Positions 15,880-24,321 of a DNA stretch of 33,136 bases are shown one piece after another. The DNA comes from Limibacillus sp. (GTDB taxonomy: Bacteria > Pseudomonadota > Alphaproteobacteria > Kiloniellales > CECT-8803): contig JARRJC010000018.1 in NCBI GenBank assembly GCA_037379885.1, positions 1-33,136 on the forward strand, read 5' to 3'. Position numbers and translations under genes: made by a program. Positions within the stretch are counted from its first letter, which is position 1, and every line of letters starts with the position of its first letter. The notes beneath the pieces are model-generated. The model saw only the letters and a program-made list of their open reading frames with translations, was not told the DNA's origin and searched no databases.

Positions 15880-17476
15880 TCCGGCCTTTCCCGACCGCTT
15901 TTCCGCGGGGCAGATCATCGCCAAGCCACCGGCCTTCGGCGGCGGCGGCGTGGTGGTCTCGCAAAGCCGCGTCGCAGCGGAAGCCGGGGCGGCCATGCTG
16001 GCGGCGGGCGGCAACGCCGTGGATGCGGCAATCGCCACATCGCTGGCCGTCGGGGTCGCCGAGCCTTGGATGAGCGGCCTGGGCGGCGGCGCGCTCTGTC
16101 TCCTGCAGAAGGCGGACGGCGGGCCGCCCGAAGGCTATGACTTCGGCATGCCCTCGCCCCGCGCGCTCGACCCGGCGGACTATCCCCTGGAACCCGGGGG
16201 CGGCATAGCAGGCGACCTCTTCGGCTGGCCGAAGGTCGTGGGCGACGCCAACCTTACCGGGGCCAAGGCCGTGGGCGTGCCGGGCCTGCCAGCCGGTCTC
16301 GCCCTGCTCCATGAACGTCATGGCTCGCTGCCCTGGTCGAAACTCTTCGAGCCGGCCATCGCCCTGGCCGAGGACGGGCTTCCCGTCGACTGGTTCACGC
16401 TGCTTCAGATCGCCAACGCCATCGAGGGCATGGCGGAGGATCCGGGCTGCGCCGCCGTCTTCCTGGATGCCAAGGGCCGTGCCCCGAACCCGGTCCCCCT
16501 GAAGCCTGTCTGCCGCAACCCCGCCCTGGTCCGCACTTTGAAGACCCTGTCGGAGAAGGGCATGGCGGCCTTCTACGAAGGACCGCTGGCCGAGGGCATC
16601 ATCCGTGATCTGCAGGCGCTGGGCGGCAGCCTCTCCCAGGAAGATCTTTCGGCCTGCAAGCCCCTGACCTATGACCCCGTGGCGGCGCCGCTGGGGAAGG
16701 GCCGCGTGTGGCTGCTGCCGGAGTTGAACGGCGGCCCCACGATCATCCATGCCCTCACCGCCCTGCGTGAAGACCTGGGCGAAGCGCTGGACGGCGCTCC
16801 CTCCCCGGCATTCTTCTCCAGCTTCGCGACCTCCATGATGGCGGCCTTCTCCGACCGGCTGGAGAGGCTTGGCGATCAGGAGGGGCGGCGCGGGCTGGAA
16901 AGCTGCACCACCCACATCTCGGTGATCGACGGCCAGGGCAACCTTGTCGCGCTGACGCAGACCCTGCTGTCCGTCTTTGGCTCGAAGGTGCTGCTGCCCG
17001 AAAGCGGTCTCCTGATGAACAACGCCGTCAACTGGTTCGACCCGCGGCCCGGCAAGGCCAACAGCATCGCGCCCGGCAAGCGTCCGCTCTGCAACTACGT
17101 CCCGCTGATCGGCGAGGGCGAGGTCGAAGGGCGCGGCCAGAGGCGCTTTGCCATCGGCGGCTCGGGCGGGCGCAAGATCATACCGGCGGTGGCGCAGCTC
17201 GCCTGCTTCCTGCTGGCGCACGGTCTCGACCTGGAAGACGCCATGGCGCAGCCGCGCCTGGACGCGAGCGCGCCCAACGCCGTGGGCGCGGATCCGCGCA
17301 TCGGCGGAGAGACGCTTCAGGCGCTGTCCGACGCGGGTGTGCCGGTCACGCTGCAACGCTGGGGCCCCTACCCCAACAACTTCGCGATCCTGGGCGCCGT
17401 CCTGGCCGAGAGCGGGGACAAGCTGGGCGCGGCCTGTCCCTACCACCCCTGGGCCGAGGCCGTGGCGCTCGCTTGA
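15872..17476 (+). CDS. Gamma-glutamyltransferase family protein
   Basis: N-terminal-nucleophile hydrolase related to gamma-glutamyltransferase/hydrolase, which moves or hydrolyses gamma-glutamyl groups of glutathione and similar compounds. From the GTG at 15872 it is 534 residues; the ATG at 15827 would add 15 residues but overlap rodA by 53 bases instead of 8. Diagnostic parts are VVVSQSRVAAEAGAAMLAAGGNAVDAAIA at the N terminus, the autocleavage site ESC-TTHISVID with catalytic Thr346 (codon 16907), and the GGSGGRKIIPAV glycine-rich loop. Unlike many bacterial Ggt proteins, no signal peptide is visible from either start, so it is probably cytoplasmic. Assignment to the family is firm; the exact substrate (glutathione, glutaryl-amide or other) is not. 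Confidence 0.9.
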   Translation: MTDPAFPDRFSAGQIIAKPPAFGGGGVVVSQSRVAAEAGAAMLAAGGNAVDAAIATSLAVGVAEPWMSGLGGGALCLLQKADGGPPEGYDFGMPSPRALDPADYPLEPGGGIAGDLFGWPKVVGDANLTGAKAVGVPGLPAGLALLHERHGSLPWSKLFEPAIALAEDGLPVDWFTLLQIANAIEGMAEDPGCAAVFLDAKGRAPNPVPLKPVCRNPALVRTLKTLSEKGMAAFYEGPLAEGIIRDLQALGGSLSQEDLSACKPLTYDPVAAPLGKGRVWLLPELNGGPTIIHALTALREDLGEALDGAPSPAFFSSFATSMMAAFSDRLERLGDQEGRRGLESCTTHISVIDGQGNLVALTQTLLSVFGSKVLLPESGLLMNNAVNWFDPRPGKANSIAPGKRPLCNYVPLIGEGEVEGRGQRRFAIGGSGGRKIIPAVAQLACFLLAHGLDLEDAMAQPRLDASAPNAVGADPRIGGETLQALSDAGVPVTLQRWGPYPNNFAILGAVLAESGDKLGAACPYHPWAEAVALA

Positions 17477-17495
17477 GCAGCCGCGAAGGGCGTTC

Positions 17496-18263
17496 ATGAC
17501 CAGGCCATTGCTCATCTCGCTCCACATCCCAAAGACGGCTGGCACCAGCTTCCGGCAGGCGCTGAGCGATGGACTGGGCGAGGCGCGGCTGCATCTCGAC
17601 TACGGGCACGGCGCGGCCTTCGCGCGTCTGACCGAAGCCGGCTGCGATCCGCTGGACCTGCACCGCCGCTGGCTCGACATGGGCTATCTGGAAGCCGCCC
17701 GCGCCTTCAAGGAGGCGCGCGGGAACCTCGGCGAGCCGGTCGCCTGCGTTCACGGTCATTTCCCGGCGGTGAAGTATCTGCCGGCGCTTGCGGAACGGCG
17801 GGCCCGCTTCGTTACCTGGCTGCGCGAACCGCTGTCGCGCATGGTCTCCAACTACCGCTACTGGATGAGCCTGGACCCCGCCGGGGTGGAGGACCCGCTG
17901 GTCGCCCGCGTGCTGCGCGAGAACTGGAGCCTGGAGGCCTTCTGCCTGAGCCCGGCGCTCGCCAACTACCAGTCGCTCTGGCTGCGGCGGGTGCCGCTGA
18001 AGCTGTTTTCCTTCATCGGCGTGATGGAGCACTACGAGCAGGACCTCGAACGGCTTTCCAGCCTGTTGAAGGCGGAGGGCCTCATCGCCGAACCCTTGGA
18101 GCCCAAACACCTGAACAGCAGCCCCGCGCCGGGCGACCGGGAGGCGGAAAGCGAACGGCGGGCGGCCCTCCGCCCCGCCTTCGAGACGCTGCATGCCCGC
18201 GATATGAAGCTCTACCGCCACACCTTGGCGAAACGGGAATTGGCGTTGCGAACACGGACTTGA
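17496..18263 (+). CDS. Sulfotransferase family 2-like protein
   Basis: A 255-residue protein beginning MTRPLLISLHIPKTAGTSF. HIPKTAGTSF (residues 10-19) is the 5'-phosphosulfate loop of the carbohydrate-type sulfotransferase family, and FVTWLREPLSRMVSNYRYW is the matching 3'-phosphate motif (Arg and Ser). Such enzymes transfer sulfate from PAPS to a sugar or lipid head group. The ATG at 17496 has AAGGG 6 bases upstream and comes 19 bases after the gamma-glutamyltransferase-like stop, so it probably belongs to the tail of the elongasome transcript. No membrane segment is visible, unlike eukaryotic Golgi relatives. The acceptor is unknown. Confidence 0.85.
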   Translation: MTRPLLISLHIPKTAGTSFRQALSDGLGEARLHLDYGHGAAFARLTEAGCDPLDLHRRWLDMGYLEAARAFKEARGNLGEPVACVHGHFPAVKYLPALAERRARFVTWLREPLSRMVSNYRYWMSLDPAGVEDPLVARVLRENWSLEAFCLSPALANYQSLWLRRVPLKLFSFIGVMEHYEQDLERLSSLLKAEGLIAEPLEPKHLNSSPAPGDREAESERRAALRPAFETLHARDMKLYRHTLAKRELALRTRT

Positions 18264-18318
18264 GGAGCAGCGGCCCTGCTGCATGCCTGCCCTGCGTCAC
18301 TTTTCCTGAAAGAAAGCC

Positions 18319-18347
18319 TTCACAAAGCCGGGCCAAGTTGCTATCTA
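18319..18347 (+). promoter_or_regulatory. Promoter of tRNA-Lys
   Basis: TTCACA (18319-18324) and TATCTA (18342-18347) are spaced by exactly 17 bases. The predicted start near 18354 would lie about 20 bases before the mature tRNA 5' end, as expected for a single tRNA transcript. Confidence 0.6.
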
Positions 18348-18375
18348 GCGCGCCGACCCAAATACCCCACCCGGG

Positions 18376-18451
<76 letters not shown>

Positions 18452-18549
18452 TTCTTTTCAATAACTTATGTCTTTCCAGCGATGGCGTCTTTAGGCGCGG
18501 TGTTCGGCCGTGACCGATCAGGGCCATTCGTTCTCAGAGGAGAGAAGAC

Positions 18550-18942
18550 ATGGAGCGGTTCACCGGCGGGTGTTTGTGCGGCAGCGTTCGTTTCGTGGCG
18601 ACGGGACGTCCCTACCGGGTCGGCCTTTGCCACTGCCTTGATTGCCGCAAGCATCATGGCGCGCTCTTTCACGCCTCCGCGATATTCCCTCAAGACGCGG
18701 TGACGGTAGAGGGCGAGACCCGCGACTATGGCGGGCGGCACTTCTGTCCGCGTTGCGGTTCCTCCGTCTTCGGGCGCAGCGGGGACGAGGTCGAGGTGAA
18801 CTTGGGGTCCCTGGACGCCCCCGACCAACTGACGCCCACCTACGAGCTCTGGACGGTCAGGCGGGAATCCTGGTTGCCGGAGTTCCCGCTGAAGAAACGC
18901 TACCAGCGCGACCGCGACGAGGCGGAGCGCTCCGAGGAATAG
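18550..18942 (+). CDS. GFA (glutathione-dependent formaldehyde-activating enzyme-like) family protein
   Basis: A 130-residue zinc-binding protein of the GFA/CENP-V fold. Cysteine pattern: Cys8 and Cys10 in GGCLCGSVRF, Cys27, Cys29 and Cys32 in LCHCLDCRKHHG, and Cys66 and Cys69 in FCPRCGSSVF, matching the two zinc sites of the family. Only some members act on the glutathione-formaldehyde adduct; most have unknown substrates, so no reaction is assigned. The ATG at 18550 is preceded by AGAGGAGAG. It is monocistronic, downstream of tRNA-Lys and convergent with the BenE-type gene six bases away. Confidence 0.9.
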   Translation: MERFTGGCLCGSVRFVATGRPYRVGLCHCLDCRKHHGALFHASAIFPQDAVTVEGETRDYGGRHFCPRCGSSVFGRSGDEVEVNLGSLDAPDQLTPTYELWTVRRESWLPEFPLKKRYQRDRDEAERSEE

Positions 18943-18943
18943 G

Positions 18944-18957
18944 GGGTCTCAAGACCC
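18944..18957. other. Small hairpin between convergent gene ends
   Basis: GGGTCT and AGACCC form a perfect inverted repeat (six pairs around CA, or five around TCAA) at the junction of the GFA-family gene and the convergent BenE-type gene, covering the latter's stop codon. No T-run follows on either strand. It may only mark transcript ends or slow convergent polymerases. Confidence 0.3.
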
Positions 18958-20133
18958 GCCCTTGGCCGCCCTGGTTTTCTTGACGAACCAGATGATCGTC
19001 CCCGCCGCCACGCCCCAGAAGGCGCCGCTGACCCCGAAGAGGGCCATGCCGCTCGCAGCGATCAGGAAGGTCATGGCGGGCGCCTCAATCTGCTTGGGCT
19101 CGGCGAAGGCCGCCGATAGCGAGGCGACCAAAGCCGGGATCAGCGCAAGACCGGCGACAGCGGTGATCAGGGCCGGCGGCGCGAGACTGGTCAAGGAAGT
19201 GACTGGGCCCGCGAAGAAGGCCAGGACCACGTAGGCCAGTCCGGAGACGATGGCGGCCCAGTAGCGGCGCGCCGGATCGCGGCCTGCGTCCTCTCCCGAC
19301 ATCATGGCGGCCGTGATCGCGGACATGTTTACGGGAACCGCCCCGAAGGGCGCGATCAGCAGGCTCGCGATGCCGGTCCTTCCGATAAGTTGCTGGCGCT
19401 TGACCGTATAGCCGTTGAGCTCGAGCACCGCGAAGCCCGGGATGTTCTGTCCGGCCATGGTCACCAGGTAAAGCGGCACCGCGATGGAGACGAAGCCTTG
19501 CAGCGTGAAGAGCGGCAGCACCGGGGCCATTCCGGTGATCCACTCCGGGTTCGCCGGCGCCGCCCCTTGCGGCAGATCGACCGAGAAGACCATGACGACC
19601 GCAAAGGCCAGGACCGCCAGAGGCATGGCCGCCAGCTTGTGCCAGGTAAGCCCCACCAGCCAGGCGACCAGCAGGGGCAGAACGAGCAGCGGTATGGAGC
19701 CCAGCGCCAGGGCCGGTGCGAGGCAGAGCTTCAGCAAGACCCCCGCAAGCAGAGCATTCGCCACTGGCTTTGGGATCGCCGCCACCAAACGCCCGAGAAA
19801 GGGAAGCAGGCCGGTGACCGCGATCAATCCCGCACAGAGGATCAAGGACCCGACCGCCTCGGCGAAGCCGCCGGGCAAAGCCGCGGTCGAGGCCAAGAAA
19901 GCAGCGCCGGGCGTCGACCAGGCGACGGCGGCGGGAATGCGGGTCGCCGAGGGCAGCCAGATGCTGCAGACCCCCATGCCGAGGGTCGCGAAGAAAAGGC
20001 CGGTGGCCAACTGGTCCTCCGACGCGCCCATCTTGCCGAGGCCGGCAAGCACGATGGCGAAGGACGCGGCGTAGCCCACGAAAGCCGCGAGCAGGCCCAT
20101 GTAGACGGCAGAGGGAGTGATCTCACGAAACAT
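18949..20133 (-). CDS. BenE family (benzoate:H+ symporter-like) transporter
   Basis: A polytopic membrane protein of the BenE family, whose characterised member takes up benzoate with protons. From the ATG at 20133 it is 394 residues, the family length, starting MFREITPSAVYMGLLAAFVGY. Recognisable segments are WLPSATRIPAAVAWSTPGAA, IPKPVANALLAGVLLKLCLAP, NIPGFAVLELNGYTVKRQQL and GAVPVNMSAITAAMMSGEDAG. An upstream in-frame extension to 20229 adds 32 polar residues and is less likely. No benzoate-degradation genes lie nearby, so the true substrate may be another aromatic or carboxylic acid. Confidence 0.88.
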   Translation of the reverse strand: MFREITPSAVYMGLLAAFVGYAASFAIVLAGLGKMGASEDQLATGLFFATLGMGVCSIWLPSATRIPAAVAWSTPGAAFLASTAALPGGFAEAVGSLILCAGLIAVTGLLPFLGRLVAAIPKPVANALLAGVLLKLCLAPALALGSIPLLVLPLLVAWLVGLTWHKLAAMPLAVLAFAVVMVFSVDLPQGAAPANPEWITGMAPVLPLFTLQGFVSIAVPLYLVTMAGQNIPGFAVLELNGYTVKRQQLIGRTGIASLLIAPFGAVPVNMSAITAAMMSGEDAGRDPARRYWAAIVSGLAYVVLAFFAGPVTSLTSLAPPALITAVAGLALIPALVASLSAAFAEPKQIEAPAMTFLIAASGMALFGVSGAFWGVAAGTIIWFVKKTRAAKGGS

Positions 20134-20507
20134 GATGCTTGCCGCCTTGTGCGCTGCTGGAAGGGTCCAGTCCGAGTGGAGCGATTTAGCATCAAGCCCC
20201 GCTGCCTGACCAGAGGCCGCACCCAGCAAGATCGCGGAGATTGCGACCGGGGTGACCCCTCAGCCTATGAAATGAGCGGTCTCTGGGTTGGAGAGGGAGG
20301 TCAAGGAGCCTTCCTTGATCGGACACCGTGGATCTGGGCTCCTCACACCTCTCACACGCCGTTGCGGAGGCCCGAGTCCAGGCGGCGACTCCCGGTTTTC
20401 GGGCCTTCTTCAGCCTCCGAGTTTTCGTTTGTCGGCAAGGCGGATACGGCTCTACTCTGACTGCGGATACGCGGCTTCTCGGAGCTGCTCTACGAGGGGT
20501 GCAAGCC
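20134..20507. promoter_or_regulatory. 374-base divergent region between the BenE-type gene and the PhyH-type gene
   Basis: No credible gene was found. Both divergent promoters should lie here, but no convincing -35/-10 pair stands out. The one clear structure is an inverted repeat at 20299-20320: GGTCAAGGA and TCCTTGATC, nine pairs with one G-U, four-base centre GCCT. It could be an operator for a dimeric regulator. The PhyH open frame stays open upstream to 20328, but that part is poor in family features. Confidence 0.35.
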
Positions 20508-21356
20508 ATGGTGAGTGAGCAGGACATTCAAGACTTTCAGCGGGACGGCGTCGTCTGCCTGCGGGGTGCCTTCACCGACTGGGTCGAGCGGCTGCTCCAG
20601 GGGGTCGACAACAACATCGCGAACCCTTCGGAACGCTCGCGCATCTGGAACAAGGATGCCGAGGGCAACGTCTGCTTCTACGACAGCCAGGTCTGGCGCG
20701 GCATCGAAGAGTACCGGGACTTCGCGCTCCATTCGCCCTGCGGCGAACTGGCCGCCCGTCTGATGAAGTCGAGCCGCGTGAACTTCTTCTTCGACGCCAT
20801 TTTCGTGCGCACGCCCGGCAACCAGTTCCGCACGCCCTTCCATCAGGACGAGCCCTACTGGTCGGTCTCGGGCTTCGACACCTGCAGCGTCTGGATGCCC
20901 CTGGTCCCGGTCGAGAAGAAAAGCGCGCTGGAAATGGTGCGCGGCTCGCACCTCTGGAAGCAGAAGTTCCGCCAGCAGAACTTCGGCGCCCTGACCGGCC
21001 ACGAGCGCGACCAGGTTCATTTCGACGGAGAGGCCTGGGAGCCCTTCCCCGACATCGAAGGGGAGCGCGAGCGCTACGAGATCCTCAGTTGGGACATGGA
21101 GCCGGGGGACGCTGTCTTCTTCAACGCGCGCATCATCCACGGCGGCTCGGGTAATCTCTCGCCGGAGCGCGATCTCAAGGTCTTCAACACACAGTGGCTG
21201 GGCGACGACGTGCGCGTGCTGTTCCGGCCCGAAGGCATGGACCCCGACCACTCCGACGTCATGAAGGAAATGGGTCTTGCCAGCGGCGACCCAGTCTCCG
21301 GCGAGCTCTATCCGGAAGTCTGGTCGCGGGGCGAGAGCGAAATGGCCCTGGCCTAA
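20508..21356 (+). CDS. Phytanoyl-CoA dioxygenase (PhyH) family protein
   Basis: A non-haem Fe(II)/2-oxoglutarate-dependent oxygenase of the PhyH family, which hydroxylates lipids, amino acids or secondary metabolites. From the ATG at 20508 (GAGGGG about 9 bases upstream) it is 282 residues. Iron ligands are visible: His112 and Asp114 in FHQDEPYW and the distal His211 in ARIIHGGSGN, with the 2-oxoglutarate-binding Arg expected just after, in SPERDLKVF. VWMPLVPVEKKSALEMVRGSH is the usual PhyH core strand. It precedes the cyclopropane-fatty-acid synthase-like gene by 53 bases, suggesting cotranscription; a fatty-acyl or lipid substrate is an inference. Confidence 0.88.
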   Translation: MVSEQDIQDFQRDGVVCLRGAFTDWVERLLQGVDNNIANPSERSRIWNKDAEGNVCFYDSQVWRGIEEYRDFALHSPCGELAARLMKSSRVNFFFDAIFVRTPGNQFRTPFHQDEPYWSVSGFDTCSVWMPLVPVEKKSALEMVRGSHLWKQKFRQQNFGALTGHERDQVHFDGEAWEPFPDIEGERERYEILSWDMEPGDAVFFNARIIHGGSGNLSPERDLKVFNTQWLGDDVRVLFRPEGMDPDHSDVMKEMGLASGDPVSGELYPEVWSRGESEMALA

Positions 21357-21409
21357 CGCGCCCCGGCCTGCCACAAAGCCGCTGAGCATCCGCGGACAAG
21401 GAACCAATC

Positions 21410-22723
21410 ATGGCGATCTATTCCGACGGCGCATACCTTGAGGCGGCCAAGGCGGTCGCGCGCGCCCTCGCCCCCCAGCTGCAGGCGCCCTTCACGCTGG
21501 AGCTCTGGGACGGCTCCTGCATCCCCCTGGGCGACAAGGCGCGCGACGACTACCGAATCGTCATCGCGTCCGCGGGCACTATCGGCTCGCTCTTGCGGCG
21601 GCCGACCATGGCCAACCTCGCCATTCACTATGCGGCCGGGCGCATCGACCTGAAGGGCGACGACCTCATAACCCTCGTCGAAGCCGCCCGCGCGAAGCGC
21701 GTGCGCTTCAAGGGCCGGGAGCTGCACAAGGGCTCCCTGCTGAAGCAGGCCTTCCCCCTGCTCTTCGCCTTCGACGACAAGGCGCAACTGGAGCATCAGT
21801 ACAGCGGGGAGGAAACCGGACTCGACCTCGCCAAGCGCGACGAGAAGAGCTTCATCCAGTTCCACTACGACGTCGGCAACGAGTTCTACCAACTCTTCCT
21901 CGACCCGGAGATGCTCTATAGCTGCGCCTACTTCACGGACTGGGACAACAGCCTCGAGCAGGCCCAGAAGGACAAGCTGGAGATGATCTGCCGCAAGCTG
22001 CGCCTGAAGCCCGGCGAGCGCTTTCTCGACGTCGGCTGCGGCTGGGGCGCCCTGCTCTGCCACGCCGCCCAGAACTTCGGCGTAGAGGCGCACGGCGTCA
22101 CCCTCTCCCAGGCGCAGCACGATCTCGCGCTGGAAAAGGCGAAGGCCCTGGGGATCGCCGACAAGGTGACGGTGGAGCTGAAGAACTACGAGGACCTGAC
22201 GGGCGAGTTCGACAAGATTTCCTCCATCGGCATGTACGAGCACGTCGGGATCGCCAACTATCCGCGCTATTTCGGCAAACTGAAGTCGCTGCTGCGTGAC
22301 AAGGGCCTGCTGCTGAACCACGGCATCACACGGCGCGCCAAGCGCTCCAAGCGCGCCTTCCGCAAGATCCGGCCGGAGAACCGGCTGATCCGCAAGTACA
22401 TCTTCCCCGGCTCCGAACTGGACCACATCGGCCACACGCTGGAGTCCATGGAGGCGCTGGGCTTCGAGATTCACGACGTGGAGGGCTGGCGCGAACATTA
22501 CGCCAAGACCTGCAGGCTCTGGCACCAGCGCCTGATCGCGAAAGAGGAGGAAGCTGTGGCCCAGGTGGGGCGGGAGCGTTACCGCATGTGGATCGCCTAT
22601 CTGGCCGGGGTCTCCATCGGCTTTCAGGACGGCTCCCTGCGCATCTACCAGACCCTGGCGACGGCCCACAAGTCGAAGGGCGCGGCCGAGTTGCCGCCGA
22701 GCCGCGCGGACCTTTATCGTTAA
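21410..22723 (+). CDS. cfa: Cyclopropane-fatty-acyl-phospholipid synthase family methyltransferase
   Basis: SAM-dependent enzyme that adds a methylene (or methyl) group across double bonds of phospholipid acyl chains. It has 437 residues. A non-catalytic N-terminal domain (about 1-130) is followed by FHYDVGNEFYQLFLDPEMLYSCAYF, the SAM motif FLDVGCGWGALLC (from residue 205), HGVTLSQAQ, the SIGMYEHVG segment containing the active-site Glu/His, and YIFPGSELDHIG. These match Cfa and related mycolic-type methyltransferases. The ATG at 21410 is preceded by AAGGAA. It lies downstream of the PhyH-type oxygenase and 200 bases before the N-formylglutamate amidohydrolase-like gene; the 200-base gap has no clear terminator or promoter. 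Confidence 0.93.
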   Translation: MAIYSDGAYLEAAKAVARALAPQLQAPFTLELWDGSCIPLGDKARDDYRIVIASAGTIGSLLRRPTMANLAIHYAAGRIDLKGDDLITLVEAARAKRVRFKGRELHKGSLLKQAFPLLFAFDDKAQLEHQYSGEETGLDLAKRDEKSFIQFHYDVGNEFYQLFLDPEMLYSCAYFTDWDNSLEQAQKDKLEMICRKLRLKPGERFLDVGCGWGALLCHAAQNFGVEAHGVTLSQAQHDLALEKAKALGIADKVTVELKNYEDLTGEFDKISSIGMYEHVGIANYPRYFGKLKSLLRDKGLLLNHGITRRAKRSKRAFRKIRPENRLIRKYIFPGSELDHIGHTLESMEALGFEIHDVEGWREHYAKTCRLWHQRLIAKEEEAVAQVGRERYRMWIAYLAGVSIGFQDGSLRIYQTLATAHKSKGAAELPPSRADLYR

Positions 22724-22924
22724 GACACCACGCCGGATGGGCGGATCGGCTTGGGGCGGCGCTTCGCTCCTCCGCCGAGGGTCGAGTCTTCCAGACAAGC
22801 CCGGTAAAAGAATTTGACAGAAAAATCCCTTTTGGCCGAACCTTGCCGGGGTATTTGGACGGGGGCGCCGGGGCTGCGGGCGGACGTCGTTGAACGGGGG
22901 ATCAGAAATGCGGTGGCGGGCAGA

Positions 22925-23707
22925 ATGAAAGCAGTTGAGGCCCGGACCGCGGACAGCGCGGCGCAGATCGTCTTCCTCTGCGAACACGCTTCCAATCACA
23001 TCCCCGAAGATCTCTCTGCTCTCGGCCTTTCAGAAGAGGCGCTTTCCAGCCACATCGCCTGGGACCTTGGCGCCCTGCCCCTTGCCGAGGCGCTGGCCCG
23101 GCACTTCGAAGCCCCCCTGGTGGCCGCCTGCGTCTCCCGCCTTGTCTATGACTGCAACCGCCCGCCCGAGGCGCCCGACGCCATTCCCGAGCGCAGTGAG
23201 GTCTACGACATTCCGGGCAACCGGAACTTGAGCGAGGCGGAGCGCCGCCGCCGGGTCCACGAAGTCTACGAGCCCTTTCATCAGGCAGTAACGGCGCTTC
23301 TGGACGCCCGCGATGCGCGGCGTCTCTCCACCGCGCTGGTCACTGTCCACAGCTTCACGCCCAGCTACAACGGCCGCCCCAGAAGCGTCGAGCTGGGGAT
23401 CCTGCACGACGAGGACAGCCGCCTTGCCGACCTCCTGCTGGAAAATGCCCAGGCGATCACCGGATTGAAGAGCGCGCGCAACGACCCCTACGGCCCGGAT
23501 GACGGCGTCACCCACAGCCTCCAGCGTCATGGGATCGCCCGTGGCCTGCCCAACGTCATGCTGGAAATCCGCAACGATCTGTTGCGTGGGCCGGAGCAAA
23601 GACAGGAGATAGCCGAAAAGCTGGCCCGTCTGATCGAGATTGCGCTCGAGGCGCTTTCCGGCCCACCCAACGAACGTCCCGCCAGCACGGCTGGGAAGGC
23701 GGGGTAA
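22925..23707 (+). CDS. N-formylglutamate amidohydrolase family protein
   Basis: A 260-residue member of the FGase family (HutG-type zinc hydrolases that release formate from N-formylglutamate). It starts MKAVEARTADSAAQIVFLCE, and the metal-site CEHASNHIPEDL segment is residues 19-30. VYDCNRPPEAPDAIPERSEVYDIPGN and VTVHSFTPSYNGRPRSVELG (with a conserved His) follow, then NVMLEIRNDLL with a Glu. An in-frame GTG at 22913 is an alternative start. Its TAA overlaps the dctQ ATG by one base (TAATG), tying it to the TRAP genes. No other histidine-degradation (hut) gene is present, so it may act on a different N-acyl or amide compound. Confidence 0.88.
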   Translation: MKAVEARTADSAAQIVFLCEHASNHIPEDLSALGLSEEALSSHIAWDLGALPLAEALARHFEAPLVAACVSRLVYDCNRPPEAPDAIPERSEVYDIPGNRNLSEAERRRRVHEVYEPFHQAVTALLDARDARRLSTALVTVHSFTPSYNGRPRSVELGILHDEDSRLADLLLENAQAITGLKSARNDPYGPDDGVTHSLQRHGIARGLPNVMLEIRNDLLRGPEQRQEIAEKLARLIEIALEALSGPPNERPASTAGKAG

Positions 23708-24321
23708 TGCCAAGCTTGATGGTCCGCTATATCCGCCTCGTCGAAGCAATGAACTACCGCGTCGGGCGCGTCGCCATGTACGGGATCTTCGTGATGATGG
23801 CGATCCTGTTCTGGTCCACGATCACCAAGGTCGGCAGTGACATGGGCCTCGGCGTCAATCCGTCGGTCTGGACACTGGAAACCGCGCAGTTCGCCATGGT
23901 CTGCTACTACATGATTGGTGGGCCCTACGCGATGCAGATGGGTTCCAACGTCCGCATGGATCTTTTCTATGGAAGCTGGTCGGCCCGCCGGAAGGCCTGG
24001 GTGGACGCCTTTACCGTCTTTTTCCTGCTCTTCTACCTTGCGGTTCTGTTCTGGGGTGGGCTTTCCTCGGCGTCCTACTCACTGGGCGATTTCCGAGGTG
24101 AGCCCCTTAGCTTCTTCGGCGAGATCATCGGCGAGTTCTTCACTGGCGGTATCGAGGGCGCCGCCGAAGAAATCGGTTATCTCGAACGGAGCAGTTCGGT
24201 TTGGCGGGCCTATCTCTGGCCGGTCAAGTTGCTCATGGTCTTCGGCATATTCCTGATGCTGCTGCAGGCGGTTGCCGAGCTTTTCAAGGACATCCTTCGC
24301 ATCCGTGGTGAGCAGATCTGA
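23707..24321 (+). CDS. TRAP transporter small permease (DctQ type)
   Basis: Small membrane subunit of a tripartite ATP-independent periplasmic transporter, which uses the Na+ or H+ gradient to import organic acids or similar solutes. It has 204 residues with four main membrane helices (about 22-42, 62-82, 98-120 and 173-195) and the family-like VWTLETAQFAMVCYYMIGGPYAMQMGSNVRMDLFY segment. A longer than usual polar loop (about 120-165, rich in Gly/Glu) sits before the last helix. The start overlaps the amidohydrolase stop by one base, and the stop overlaps the large permease start by one base. Confidence 0.9.
   Translation: MPSLMVRYIRLVEAMNYRVGRVAMYGIFVMMAILFWSTITKVGSDMGLGVNPSVWTLETAQFAMVCYYMIGGPYAMQMGSNVRMDLFYGSWSARRKAWVDAFTVFFLLFYLAVLFWGGLSSASYSLGDFRGEPLSFFGEIIGEFFTGGIEGAAEEIGYLERSSSVWRAYLWPVKLLMVFGIFLMLLQAVAELFKDILRIRGEQI

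Noticed and set aside
20328-20507. Upstream extension of the PhyH-type protein
   Set aside because: The ATG at 20508 has a clear ribosome site and directly starts the conserved N terminus; the extension lacks family features.
22814-22842. Perfect TTGACA ahead of the FGase-type gene as a promoter
   Set aside because: No acceptable -10 hexamer occurs 16-18 bases downstream; reported only as a possible half-site.
22908-22928. Six-codon frame (ATG 22908) overlapping the FGase-type start
   Set aside because: It has a G-rich upstream patch, but frames this short occur by chance; nothing else supports translation.
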